From Anopheles merus (lineage: Eukaryota; Arthropoda; Insecta; Diptera; Culicidae): a DNA stretch of 64,000 bases. The DNA is taken from the NCBI RefSeq assembly GCF_017562075.2, contig NC_054084.1, positions 35,498,499-35,562,498 of the forward strand. The letters are read 5' to 3'. The notes under the pieces are model-generated. The model did not search any database. It was not told where the DNA came from and saw nothing but the letters and a program-made list of their open reading frames with translations. The position numbers and the translations under genes are program-made. Below are positions 13,601 through 28,600 of this stretch, in pieces; positions within the stretch are counted from its first letter, which is position 1; every line of letters starts with the position of its first letter.

Positions 13601-16600
13601 CCCCGATTGGGTTGCAAATCCGTGTGCGCGCGAACAACGACAAAAACCCTCGACAACGCGACCGACCATCCGATCGATCGGGACGTGAAAACCGTGAAAC
13701 CCGCAATGTTTGACCTGTTCGTCGTTATCTGCCGACATCTGCCGACCCGTTTCCAAATGTCCTTTCTAATCGTTCTCATTGTGTGTTTGTTTGTGTGCTT
13801 CGGGGGTACGGGTGTCATCAACAATCTGCTACTACTACGGCGCATCATCTCCCCCAACTGTGACTGCGTACATGCAATGACACTCACAAACACACAAATT
13901 CATCTAAATTTCCCATCATCCCATAATTTTGTCCATCTTCATCATCAACAAACCACTATCCTTCCTCCCTACCAATCACGCAACGAATGTGTTTTCATCG
14001 GCGGCATCAACAAAACACGCGCGTACGCAAAACATACGCGCCACAACGTGTGTGTCACGTGTGCTAAAATCGATCTAGATGGCATACGGGAGAGACACCG
14101 TACCATTGCACGTACTGCGAGAAAAAGTTCGCCCGCAAAGAGCACCTTACTAACCACGTCAGGTGAGAGTCCCACACACGTATACACACACATACCTACC
14201 CAAAACACACACACACAAACCTCTACGGTACACCCAAAAGAATACACAACATAAAGAGCCGCGCGCGCTTTACCAACGGAGTGTGTACTCTGCACAAAAG
14301 AAGGACGACTCCAAAGTGTCTGTGTGTGTGTCCTTTATGACGTTACGTTTGTTTGTTTGTTTGTTGTTCAAAATGATAATAAGAGATGATGTATTCGAGC
14401 TCTTCACATCTCCTCTTGCTGCTGCTACTTGTCCGTAATCATACGCCTCCACCCCCCCAAATGCTCCGATGAGAGACAGAAGAGAAGAAAGCGCGTGTGG
14501 GCGCCAATGCACACAAATGAACAAAGAAAAAGAGAAACATTTTCCCTTCCACACTCCCTTCACGAACTCCTTCCCTTCATTCTTACTATTGTGTCACTCT
14601 GCGCTCGGAAGAACGTATAGGAATAATACGATATTAGGGATATGATAGATCCCTCATATGTCTTCTAACGGTCCGAGTCGGTAAAGTCTTTTGTCATTGG
14701 AATTGTAGGGAAGATGATGGTGGTTGCACACAGTGTTTTCGTTTCGGCAATTGGTTGGTCTTGTACTGGGGAAGGGTTTTCCAAAGAACCAGTTCCTCCT
14801 TTTTCTATCTGCGTTGGTAGTGTCGGATTTTTCTGATTGGTTTCAAGTCGAAAGATCGTTCTCTCGGTAATGGAAAACTGTTTGTCAATTTGTTAATCAA
14901 AGGTTCGAAGAGTTAATTATACCCATTGCATTGATCGTTGATGTTTCTATTATCATTGCATAAGATCTTTCTGTCTATGTGTCGTATTTTCAGACTATGC
15001 ACTGCAATTTGCAGTTCAGTTTGACGTACTCTTCGCGTCGTAATCATATGTTTAATGCCAAAAGTGCAGTTAAATTTAAATTGTATTTTGTCCCATCGAA
15101 ATACCATGTAATTTAAATTACAATAGCTTTTTTAAACACTGTCTTAACTACAATTTCAATGACAGCCCGCGTGACACATCCCAGTTCCCTCGACTCTACT
15201 TCTTTTCCGAAAGCCAAATGAAATGTACTTCTTCTGGTGCCTCCCTCACACCTACGAAACCCTTTTTTCTGTCCCTTTTACTGTGCCGACAGTACTATAT
15301 CTATTCCACCACCAAGCGCCCAGCTTCCCAACTCCCTCGACGACTCGCCCAACTTTTGCGACCACTTCCCTAGCCCCCCACTCTCCCCCCATCGCAGTCT
15401 TTCTTTCTCTCTATCAACATATCTTTCTCTTCTACAGATTGCACACAGGAGAGACCCCTTATCAATGCACATATTGTGAAAAGAAATTCAGTAGAAGAGA
15501 GCGTTTAACGATTCACACAAGGTGAGCGTTTGCATTTGATTTAATTTTTACTTGATCAGCGCAAAACAAAAACAAAAAGAACACAAAAAATCGACAACGA
15601 TTTAAAAGAAACTAAAAATACTCAAGTGCGCCCGAATGAAGGTTATCGGCAAAAAAAAAATGGAAGAAATGTTGCGAAAAGAAGAACAGTGAACTTGCTT
15701 AACATTCGGCACTACTCTCTCTACCCGCCACGACAGCTGAAGCTCTCGTGTGCATGGTTTCTGCTCCTTCGCTACTACTGTTACTACTACTACTTCTACT
15801 ATTACTACTGTTTTGAATTTGCGCGTCGTTTTTGTGTGGTTTTTTGGTGTTATTTATTCCCCACCAAGTCTCCCACCGTCTTTAAAACCTCCGGTGTGTT
15901 GTTATTGAGCGTCTCCCCATGCGTCTTGTAGTGTTAATTTATAACAGCCCTAAACATGTGGTAAAGGAACTCCCCATCCCCAGTGTAATCGAGTAGATGA
16001 GAGCCCAGCAGAAGAAGATGCACAGGTTTTTTGTATCGATCAGGAATTATTAGGGTACGGGAAAAAATTGTGTGCTTTCCCTTTGTATGCTCTTTAGTGC
16101 TGTGTTGTGTACTGTGCGACTAACTTACCTTCGTTGTTGCATAGAGTGTTGCACAAGTATTATCATAGAGAGGCATTACTTTGAAATGATCATTCTACTC
16201 TCTGCTGATTTATGGTTGAAGCGAAATGTGTTCTCTAAATCATTCGCAATGGGTTCTAATGTAACCGTTTTCCCATTTTGTGTAAACAAATAAGACACGC
16301 GGGTCATATGGAGCGTTAGTTTTGCATCCTATTTAGTTATTTAATCTATTTTAAAGCAATCAATCTCGACGGTTTTATTAAATTGAATGGTTTAGTTTGA
16401 CATTTTATTTGAATGCTTTATGTTTGTATCTTTCCTGATAAGCGCTTTAATTTGCACATATACCCCAAACACATTTGTGTGTATTTGCGTGGATTTGTTT
16501 TCTCTCCCAAATTTGAATAGTAAATCATTATTCATACCTTAGCGCAGCATATCAAAGCAAGAAAGCAATAGAGTAAAAGCAAAAAAGGAATAAAAGACAG

Positions 16601-19600
16601 GAGTATCAGAACGAAAAAGACTTCCACCACTAACCCCACCAGCAACAAAAAAGAAAAGAAGAAAAAATAGTAGTTTCGATAAAAAATAGAGCAAAAAGAA
16701 CAAAAAAAGTCATAGCCAAAAAACAACAACCAAACAACAACTCATATTCTTCCTTTTTAAATCTAGCCAACATTGTTTTTAATGCCAATCGTTTTTTTCT
16801 CTCTCTCTCTCTTCTCTCTCTCTCTTTCTTCTGTTAAAAAAAATCACTCTTTTTCTTCACTTTCCAAACCAAACAGAATCCATACCGGAGAGACTCCGTA
16901 CGCATGCACATATTGTGATAAAAAATTTAGCCGCAAAGAACGATTAACGTATCACATAAGGTGAGCGCTTGTTCCACATCAGTCTTATTTTTCTCCCCCC
17001 AACTCCCACTCTCCTCCGTCCGTGTCCCCCCTCACCACGCCACCTCACCAAACAACACACAGAACCATATCACCAACCATCCCTATATTTTATATCACAT
17101 TTCTTATATGAGAATTTAACCAAAAAATGAACAACCTAACCTTTGTCGTATGTGCATATACTACTACGACGGCGATGTGTTTGTGCGAGGTGTATTTTAT
17201 ACCACCACTTGCAATCGCTTGCATCACATGTTATTTGACGTCCAATGTGAAGCAAGAATAGGTTCATTTTTATTACTGACAATCAGATCATGCCCTTGTA
17301 TCATTCAACCCCCTTCACACACACACATATATACATTCACATATTCCCTTACCCGGTCCTTCCCTAATTCCTGTTGCTTGTGGTTCGAATTTAAAGTAAA
17401 CTATTATAATTATGTTACAAGAAAATTCCTTAAATCTTGTAAATCTTAAAGCTTGTACGGATAAAAAGCAATTGAAATCTGCAGCGAAAACCTGTACATG
17501 AAAAAAAAAGATTAAATGAATTATTTATTGTAATTATTACATGTCCTTTAAAGAAATTATAGCAAGCATTCCAATGGTGCATCATTATTTATTTTCAATG
17601 TTGTTATTCGATCAGATCATATCGACACAGCTGCAGCTCTCTCGAATTATTAAATATTTCATATTTGTTTTCGAATTCACATACTTTCTTCATCATAACT
17701 TCCCACTCTCCCATTCTAATCCACCCAAATCCTCCCTTCTGCCATGATATTTCCTTGTTGTTTTTTTTTTTCAAATTAATTCACTGCGATATAATGTAAC
17801 ACGATATATCTCGATACAAAATATTCAACCCACAACGACGCAATTTGCAGGACAATTTTATACATTTACCATTACATTCCTCGATATTACAGTTATATAT
17901 AAATATCAACATATATATATATATATATATTTCCAATCTGTTGTCTAGCCATCTGACACACCGTGTTGTTGTTGAACTATGATTTTTTGTTTACCACGTT
18001 TTACCACCCTCCTTCAGCTTGAGTTGATTTTTTGGTTTGTTTTTTTTATGTTGTATGTTTTGGGATAGATATTATTATTTGTTGTCTCTGTCTCTCTCTC
18101 TACATTATTGTTCTTCTACGATCAAACGATATAAAATACTGCGGTACCTCGTTACTTGATAAAGCCGAGGTACGAAAGTGTTATTCTTGACCAGTTAAGC
18201 GCATGATTCCTGCTGGTCTGGCAACCGTACTCAACAATTATAGCATAATCGAAAAACGATAGCATGTGTAAATGATCGCTCTTTCTATTTCCTTCTGATC
18301 AGCAATCAAAAGAATCATAATTGCAAAATAATAGTGCCTGTGAACAACTGAAAACGGTTAAAAAGATGTCTAAAATCAGTTAAAGTAGACAACGAAATAT
18401 GATGTGAACATGGGCAAGAGTTTCTTCTAGACGGGAGGGTGAAATATTAAAAAAGAATGGTTATACAACTGTTAGTTTGTTATATGGATGCAATGATCGA
18501 TGATGAACTTAATTTATACATTGTATTTGTGTGTCCCATTGGATATGTTTTATCTAATGGTGGCCGCCATCCTTCTACTCTCATCATCCACCTTTCTCTC
18601 ATACACAACCAACCACAACATCATCCCATATTCTCCTCCGATCTACTTTCCCCCGCCAAGTGCGGGGTAAAAACAAAAAGAACTTCTTATTAACGTTAAG
18701 TCATTTCACGTTCCCATTTCCTTTCTACCTCATCGTCTCCTCCAAAACCGTCTGCCTCATTTTGCTAATTATTCTTCTATACGCTAACACGCACCGGATT
18801 GTCTTTCGTGGCGTGTGATATTCCCATCGTGAACACACTCTGTATCCAGATTACACACCGGAGAAACTCCCTATCAGTGCACGTACTGCGAGAAGAAATT
18901 CACTCGCAAAGAGCACCTTACAAATCACGTCAGGTGAGAAAATCGTGTTTCCACACACCAGAACTGGGATGGGATAATCCGAAGTTACTGCCGCTGGAAT
19001 CAATAGAACAAAACGCAGATTCAACGAGAAGGATGTCAATTTGTGACGCACTATGTTTTAAGGACACATTGTGCAAAACATGTCATAAATTAGTACTGAA
19101 TCGATTTCAAATTGATTGATCAAAGAGTATATCTATACAGAGCATAATGTAACCTCTAAAGAACCTCTTTACGGAATAACATCTATTGGCTTAAAAGTAC
19201 TCTTGAGGCGCAATTTTGACATCCTTGCGTTTCATGGTTTGTTTTATTCGTTCAAAGTAACAAGGATACATACTTATAAAGACAGAAGTGAACCTGTTAC
19301 CCTATCTTAATGTAATTTTCATTTTCCTTTTATTTTTCCACCTTCGGATGTGTACGATCGCGTGGCGGCCATGTGAATGAACCAAACACACTATTTTTCT
19401 AATGAAAAAAAAAATGTAATCTCAGACTGCACACCGGAGAAACTCCCTATCCGTGCACGTACTGTGAAAAGAAGTTCACGCGCAAAGAACATCTTACCAA
19501 TCATGTCAGGTGAGAGAGAACGAACGTCCTCCATCGGTAGACGATCGGCAGTAACTGATTAGTGCCAGACGGTGGTGGTGTGCTTGTGCAGTGTCGTTCG

Positions 19601-22600
19601 AAAATACGTGTGGCACGAAGCAATTACCCAGCTACGAAATGTTTCCTGTAATTCTAGTTTTAAAGCTTTAAGTGTAAATTATTCCCTATCGAAGGGACAA
19701 CGATCAGCCCGTGGTATTGCTAATGCTCGTGTCTTTTCGACAGACACTCATACACATCAGCCTTGGAAGCCTTCAAACAAGCAGGCTACTGATACCTTTT
19801 ATTTCAATCTCTTTTTCTTTTTTTCCTTTCTATCCCCTCTCTTCCCTCGTGCGCGACAATCAACCCTTCTGTAATATGCTTGGCAAAAATACATCTTCGA
19901 TCTCTGCTACAACACAATCCGTGCAATGCTGTTTAAAAAAAAAATCATCCTCCAAATTCCGACCTCCTTTTTTCCTTCTCCCCCCCATTCCTTGGATTTT
20001 GCTTTTGCCCTTTTCATTTCGTTTCTGGACAGATTGCACACCGGCGAGACCCCTTATCAGTGTACCTATTGTGACAAGAAATTCACGCGCAAAGAGCATT
20101 TGACTAATCATACAAGGTGAGCGTCGTTCAAGAGTCGCGTTTTATTTAGAGAAGTCGCTCTTTCTTATTAAGTAAAACGATACACACATACACGAATCCC
20201 CCCCCCCCTCCAATCACACGTCCTCCTCATGTCTTGTATGTACTGTTGTATACTACCCTTTTTCCCCCACTGCTCTCTCAGAGCCTATCCTAAAGCGAGC
20301 TTAATTAGAGAGGTTTACAAACTGTTGATTTCAAATGACAAATGCTAGTTTTATAGAGCTGGAGGACCCGAAATAAAACAATCACTTTGTTTCAATCGCG
20401 GTATTTAAAGTTGGATTGGATTTCGTTCAAAAATTGGTTTTATTTTACAAAAGCAACAAATTGATTGTTTTATTGTTGAGTCGATTTAAAAATAATATTG
20501 CTGGCATACGTAGCGAGAACTATACTTCACTAACATTAAGATTTGTGGCAGTTGACGGCAACGTTATGTATATTAATTGGAACCTTAGTAAACAAGGGTA
20601 ATATTAGTATCTCAGTTATCACCACCACCCTTCTCTTCCCTATCCCATTTTCCTTTGCCAATGGATCGATCGCGCATCCTTCCTTCTTTTAGAGAGTAAC
20701 TATTAAAAAGAAACTGATCACTAACAACTACTTACCTCCTCTCCCCCATCATAAACAACGCAAGTGCTACGACAAATCATATGTTTTCCGAGCGACGAAA
20801 TTTTTATGTAATTCCTGTGCTCTTCTTTAAAAAAAAAACAAAAAAAAACCATCGATGAATAACATACACGTACGTTGGTCCACCCCTACCGCTCCACCGA
20901 CCCACCCACCCCACCTGTAGGGTGGAGAGTGGTGTGGCGTCGCGTGGCGTGGGGCGAAATTTGGGCCGGTTTTTCTCTTCTTCTTCCCTCTCGTTCTACC
21001 GTTCTCGACAGATTGCACACCGGAGAAACTCCTTATCATTGCACCTATTGCGAGAAGAAATTTATGCGCAAAGAACATTTAAAGAATCATATCAGGTGAG
21101 AGAGGGTGTTGTTGCCGCCACCGCCACTATGTGTGTGTGTGTGTGTGTTATGTGGTGTGCTTTATCAAAAGTCAAGCCCACCATCCCAAAACCAAAAAGC
21201 ACCTAATTTATTTCTGCTGTTTTACTGTTAGGATTGTTTTTTAGTTGTTTTTACTTTACTCTACCTACCCCTCGTTTCTTACCCACAACAACTTACCATC
21301 ATCCTTAAACCACCATTGCTGCTCACTGCGCTCCATTCTATTATAGTTGCTATGCTTAGCTCTGCTGTGAATTCCAAATTCATCCATTCATGAAACAGTT
21401 GAAACTTGTGCTGTCTGATTTTTCAAGCTTTTTAAATCATCATCGGGAGATGTTCCTGTTTTGTTATCGATGTTATCATGCCTCACGCATCCTTTACCGA
21501 GTCATCCGATCGCGTTTAGAAGCATAACCATGCTCTTTCATTATATCTGCCTAGTAGCTCCTCTGTTTAGCAACTACGCGAATACTAGCAACTTTTTCTT
21601 TTGCATATGGTTTTATTTTCGTTAGTAGCAGTGCTCTGTAACTACACACTTCTCACCCTCTCTCTCGCTCTCTCTTTGTGTCACTCTCAACCATCTATTT
21701 ATTGCTTTTGGTGTGTATCATTCGTGCAAATCGTGTTTTCATCCGTCTGCATACCTTCTGTCGCCTTTTCCTCCATTTCTTTTTGTGTTAGTATCGGGGG
21801 GGAAATAGAACCGGAAAAATTGAATGTTTTGTTATTGATCGTACGTTTTCATCGAATTTTTTTTGGCTTGGAAATTGTAAAATACCAATCAAAATTTGTA
21901 AAAACTCATTTGAGACAGTTTTGTGATGAACAAAACAATAAGTGCGACAAGGCACATTCATAGCACAATTTGGTCGTGTAAAAAGCATTGGAAAATCTTG
22001 CGTTTGTAAGGAGAAAAACATGACAATAACAATCCATATACCGTCTATTATCCGTTTGCTTCATGATAATACTCGCGCGCGCGCGCTCTCTCTCTTGTGT
22101 TTAATGTCACATTAACTGGGACATACCGACAATCTAATAATTCCTTCGCATGAATGTTGTTCACTGGTGGTCAAACTGCTTACCCCCTTTATCCGGTCAC
22201 ATCCTGTCCCCTTTTATCGCCTGCAACTTCACTAGTAATTTTTCGTAGTGTGTTGTTAGGGTGTGTATTTCGCAGTCTCATGACTCATGATGCGTGCGCC
22301 ATGCTGCTTTCATATAATTGGTTTCATGTTTCATCTACAATCATCTCACGTCGCAACCACTAACCGCATTGTTCACACACCATAGGCCAATTGGAATTAA
22401 ATATGACTTGAGCCGGTCGCGCTATAACTGCAAAGCCTCTACAGTTTCAGAGACTTTGCAGAGGAAGTAATGACGATTGAAACATTTGGCTCATTAAAAC
22501 TCCACGAACAACTCGTGCGAACAAAATTTGGCTAGGGCTCGCTCGAATTGGCTTAACATCGTCCTGATCCGTCATCGTGTTGATCGGTAGCAAACGCTAT

Positions 22601-25600
22601 CTTTTTCAAAATTAAAACTGAGTGTGTGACACCTCTGCTGTGGAGGTGAATTCTGCTCTCTTTTTCTACCAAATTAATGGGGAAAAAATAGCAGAAGAGA
22701 TCGTAGAAGATCGTTTATCGTTTTAGTTATCACTTGCTCCCCATCATTTTGCGTTTTCGTTTTTAACTGTAATACCCAAAACACACCCTGTAGACAGGTT
22801 TCATTTACTGTATGTTTCATTCATCTTATTTTGTAGCTTCGTTTGCTGTAGATAGTTTGAAAGTCAGAACTCATCTAATGATATTATGCATTATGTTTTA
22901 GTTTAAATAAACAAGCATGCTTTATTACACAAACACTTACACTCATCTCATCAACTCCCGTTCCAACTGTTTGACTCGGTTTCCCGCAACCTTTTCTAAT
23001 GCCATGTTCTTCGTAATGAGCTTTCTAGTGGTCGTTATTGAAATTAACCTGCAAAGTTTGTTAAAGAAACTTTCCCGCTTCCTAAAAGGCGTATGTCAAT
23101 TGTGATTAATAACAACCATCATCAACAAGCAAATTTAGTTCGCATCGCGCAAACCTTTCATACCATTTGTCGTTCTTGTTTCCATCCGTTCATCGAAAAA
23201 AGATATTTTATTTCGGGAGGGTGTTTTTTATGTAGCACACACGTACCCATGCATTTCTTAAATCGTTCTCTCTCTCTCTCTCTCTCACTCCGCTATGTGT
23301 GTCTCACTATCTTCTCTTTACGGTATTATTATCCATCGTCACTCTTGCCAGATTGCATACCGGAGAAACTCCGTACCAATGTACGTACTGCCAGAAGAAA
23401 TTCACGCGAAAAGAGCATTTAACAAACCACACCAGGTGAGAAAAAACGACGACCAAAGTTAAACTTCACACCAGCAAAAATCCATCCAGTTTCGAAAGGG
23501 AGAATTGTAACATTTTAGTTTGATTGTGATTCGATTGAATGAAATTAGATTACCTTTAGTTTATTTCTTTCTAATCATGGTTAATCAAATATTTAAACAT
23601 ATTAATCGAAATGGTAGGATAATTTGATGGTATCGTGCTTCTCAGACATTCAGTTGATGTTAGTTTCTTGTTTAATAAATTCATCGATTTCTGTACTTTC
23701 TTCTCCAACTACTTTACACCATCACCACCTCTACGGAACTACTACTATGTGTGTAAACAAATCGATCTTACCAACCGAATTCAATACATACTATGCAAAA
23801 ATCGCACATACACACACATTCTGCGCCACTCGATTCTAATGTCGAATGATCGTGTATATACACACACCACCTACCGGTAGATTGCATACGGGCGAAACTC
23901 CTTACCAGTGTTCTTATTGCCAGAAGAAGTTTACCCGCAAAGAACATCTCACAAATCACGTCAGGTGAGAATAATCGTTCCACCAAATCCTGCTAAACTC
24001 ATTCTCTAAGCGAGCGATTTTTTAAATCATAAATGCTCTTTCAAGCGCTATACCCAATCGTTTGTTCGATATTGACGAAAGAAGGAAATTATGTCAGGGC
24101 ACACACACGGGCCAAATGCTTGGTTTATGGTTGTAAGAAATGTACAATTTGAAGGTTTTTCAGTACTGTCCACAGTGCAGCACTCCAGTAACTGTGCATT
24201 TCACGGTTGTTAAGCGAAAATAATTAAATTAATGTCTAAACTTCATCCCATCACACGATAAATTGTTTCAACGAATATGACTTCTTTTTTCACAAACAAT
24301 ACTAGTAAGAACTGTCGTGGTCCGAGGATTAAAATTTAAAATGTTTTTTAAGCGTTCTGCGCCAAAGTGAGAATTGGTCTAGATCCCACGACCATCTAAC
24401 CACTTGTCCACTACACCACACGATCCTCGCTTTAGGAGAGAGATAATAAGCAATTTAATGTGAGAAACAGACACTTATACTGAAAATCGTTGTTTTACGA
24501 TAATTTCGTTTCCGGATCATAACACAATAGTTGGCGGTATTGTGTTTGCAGTAGAGATTCATTAAAAGTCCATTGCTTTCGGTTTTGCCAATGCTGTTGC
24601 TACTCTGTTTTCCTCTTCTTTCGTCCTTGCCGAACTTGATGTGTTTAGCCTGAATTGCATAATAATGTTCGTGGTTTCGTGTCTGCTCTCCAAGAATCTA
24701 ATACTTAAACGTTTTGTCTTTTCTTTTCTCTTCTTATTCCCTGATGTGTGGTTCCCTCGGTTTCACACATCGTTCCGTTTGATGAACTCTGTACATCGTT
24801 GAATTCTATTGTTCTTTCGACCATTTGTGGTGGGCTGTTGGCACACAATCCGATTTTCTCACGTGTGACTTGTGACATGGGGGAATGATTGATCACAAAC
24901 GATCGGCGACAACGATTTCAATTTAACGAAAACCCTTCAATTCCTATCAAACTTCAACTATGAAACATGATCTCATATCACACGGTTACCGTTTGCGGTG
25001 TGATTGTCATGTTTACCCTTTGCTCCTATTCCTGGTCTCCCCTCATTCACTCCCCTTGCGTGATCGTGATCGTCCTCTCGCGACCACCTTTCCTGCGGGC
25101 TCCGGACTCTTCGGTTTTGTTTGTAGGCTGCACACCGGCGAGACTCCCTACACGTGTACCTATTGTCAGAAGAAGTTTACGCGTAAAGAGCATTTGACGA
25201 ATCACGTCAGGTGAGGGACTGTTTATTTAATCTCATTAATTCTTTTAAATGTAAACCACTCTCACTTACCATATATACCATATTTCCCCTTCAAAAACAA
25301 TGTTTTCATCCAATGTCGTAGAAAAGTCCCGTCACAAGAACAAAAACAACACCATAAATCCTACCCCACCACCACCACCACCCTCTATAATCGTACACGA
25401 AAAAATCGCTCCTCTTTCCGTTCAATCCATGTACATGGCAATCAGAAAGCAGCTGTGTCGGTCCTTCTGTGAATGGGCACGGCTTTTGGCTTTGTTCACA
25501 AAAAATGGGAAATATTGTTGGTTCAATCATCTGATGTTGTTTTGTTGTTTTTTTTTTATTCAAGTCCAATAGTCGTGTCATTTTTTACGTATTTACTTAT

Positions 25601-28600
25601 TTACGTACCTGTTATATGCATTTTGTTCATCTGTTTCAATGCTTGGTCTTGTGTACATCGTTGTCTGTACTACATAAGCGTTTTGGATGTACTGTTTATT
25701 TGACACGTGTTATCGATCCGTGTTATTGATCGCTATTTGCTGCGTGAAGTGTGTTTTGTCTAGTAATATGTGTTTTTACTTTTGTTATTAAGAAGGATCA
25801 CAGGAGAGCTGACTAAATGATAATTAGTGTAAGCGTGTCTTTACTATAGCACAGTTTTACATGTGGCAGGAAAGAAGAGTTGCTTTGCAATTGAATGCAC
25901 ACTTCATTTGAAGCAGAAAAGAATGTGCACCTTTTGACGACTTCAATCAACGATAAGCGTGAAACCCGTGAAAAAGGAGAGATCACTCTGTTTAAAGATT
26001 TTACGTAGATAACTACATTACAAATACAACGAAGAGCATCTGAAATATTGAGTAGTCGATTCGGTTTGAAGCTCTTCAACGTTCATGAATTCTTATGTTT
26101 CTAGAATTTGTTACAAACAGTTGAGCTTGTACTCACTAAGCTGTATTATATGTACCGAAATGCAATCTACCGGAGGACGTGAGCCGCACTCTACACAAAA
26201 GAAAAATAACACGATCGTTCAAGATGTTTTCTTCTTTTGTGGTTTATACACACATAAATACGCACGATCATACGACGAGTAGTTTTGTGGGACGAGTTTA
26301 AGAAATACATGACCATAGCGAGTGTAGCAAAAGTATAGTATCGTTTGTTTCGGTAGAGACGATTGGTGTGTTCTGGTTGGTAAAAAAAACTATGTTTGCG
26401 CAGTAGAACAAGTATACGTACAAGTTGTGTAGTGAAAGAGATCGAACTTTAAAGGTTTCTCGTAATTTGCGTGACCGATTTAGAAATGCATGGGAGAACA
26501 ACAACGCTGCGTTCTGGTGTAGCCAGAGAGAAAACGGTTCGGTCAACATTAATTAGTCAGCTCTTGTTTTTTTTTTTGACAAAGCGGAGGCATATTCAAT
26601 GTTTGTGCCTCGCTGTGTTTTGTTGTGTTTTCGTATTTCAGTTATTTTAATTTTATTATTGATCGTATAAACAAAACAACGTGTCAGATGGTTGGATAAA
26701 CAATATGATTTTCCTTGTACATGCAATTGCTTCCTATCCCCATATCCTCTTCCTACCACACTCTCCCCGTCACACAGTATTCTTAGATGTATTTTTAGCA
26801 TACATATCCTAGTATTTTCCACCTTATAATAAACATCATACAATTTCATTTCGATGAACAATAAGACCCCGGTAAATGGTATTGATTGTGTTGCCGTCTC
26901 TAGCGTACACACCAGTTAACAGGTCCGATGGGACGAATACAGATTTGTTTGTTTATTGCACCTAGTTGTGTCCCGTGGTTGGTAAAAATTGTAGTTCATT
27001 TTTTAGCATCACTAGCGCGCGTAGTGTCTGCACATACATATTTTCTGTTTTTGTCTTGCTTTAGTGGTTTTTTTCTTCCCTCGCATATGTGTGCAAGTAA
27101 TCGGTAGCTGTAATTAGTATTGTATGTCAAATGCCTGTTGATGATTTTACTGGTTTGCTGTAAATATTTGATTTAGATAAAATAATTGAATATATATTTT
27201 TTATTTTATAAAAAAACCCACCCGGGGTCTTGTTTTTCCTCGATAGTAACTCATTTCATTATTGATCTTTCCCCATGTCCTCATTTAAAAACTCATAGAC
27301 ACCGTTTGTGCTCGATAGTTAAACAAAACAATAAAAATGTTACCAAATATTGCGCAAATGCTAAATTTTGTATTTTTTTCCTTCTTTTTTTTCCCCCGTT
27401 TCGTCATTTCTTCTTCATCATGAAATTTTGTAATTTCGGTTTGCTGACCAAAAAATAACAACACCAATCACCAACACACAAACATACAACACATACTTTC
27501 TCTTGAAATATGTCCCCGTTCGTTGTACACCGGATTTTGACTACCACATCATCTGCTCGCGTGTTACCCCCATAATGTTGCCGCCTGTACTACCACAATT
27601 ATTTCTTCTACTGCTACTACTACTACCACCACCATCAAAACTACTCTTCTTCTACTACTTTGAACTACTACTACTACTACTACTACTACTATTCTATTCG
27701 CCACTATCCAACCACCATCACCAACAACCAGATTGCACACTGGCGAGACTCCCTTCCAGTGCACGTATTGCCAGAAGAAATTTACGCGAAAAGAACATTT
27801 GACCAACCATACCAGGTGAGGATGTTTACTTTTTCTACCAACTTTCCTCCTTTTGTTTTTCGGTTCATCAACACCATCACCACATGTTTCATAATTCCGA
27901 CCCCCCTGCCCATCTTGCCGACTTCAATCATCAAGTTACAGAGTGAATAGCCCTTCTTTTAACATCAGTGGTCTAGCATCCCATTTCGTCCTCGAGTCCT
28001 CTTAACTATTGCTTCTGTTGCTAATAACTCTCATTCAAAATCTGATTTTTAATAGTATCTACATTTCATCTACTAGCAATGCAAAATCCAATTAGATATA
28101 TATCCCATGTTGAACATGTTCTCCCCCTTGAGGGCCACACTGCTATCAATTTTAACCAATCCGTACCTACAATCGGCAACCAATTCCACCCCACACACCA
28201 TCTTCTGTCCCCTTTATTTGTTGCTCTCTCTTTCTCTCATCATTTTAATTTGATGAAAAGTAAGTTATGCTGCGACAGCGCGTGTATACAGGCAACAACA
28301 TTGACGCGACTATTGGGATGCAAACAGTTTGTGTACAGAAATAATCCCCTTTCCTCTTTGGAATCTTTAAAATCAGGTCGTTGTTCTTGTTTAGTGTGTA
28401 TCATATTGATTAGCAAGTAAAAGGTAGTCTGGAGCACTATTATATTAATATGTAAAATATTACACCACTTTTTTTGTTTGGAAGAACCATGCATAGTGCG
28501 TATCAATGTTTGATGAAACATTTTTCCTGTAAACCTACTAAAAACAAACTTGTGTAAAATTAGTGTTGTGTAATCAGAAGCAGTAGTAGAGTTTTGTTAC

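Noticed and set aside
13469..14254. 261-codon + frame in the intron before cassette 8
   Set aside because: It crosses cassette 8 in the wrong frame, has no domain, and has intron-like composition changes.
18144..18173. 8-bp perfect stem with a 14-nt loop
   Set aside because: Short stems of this size are expected by chance in 64 kb; no conserved partner was seen, so it is only noted.
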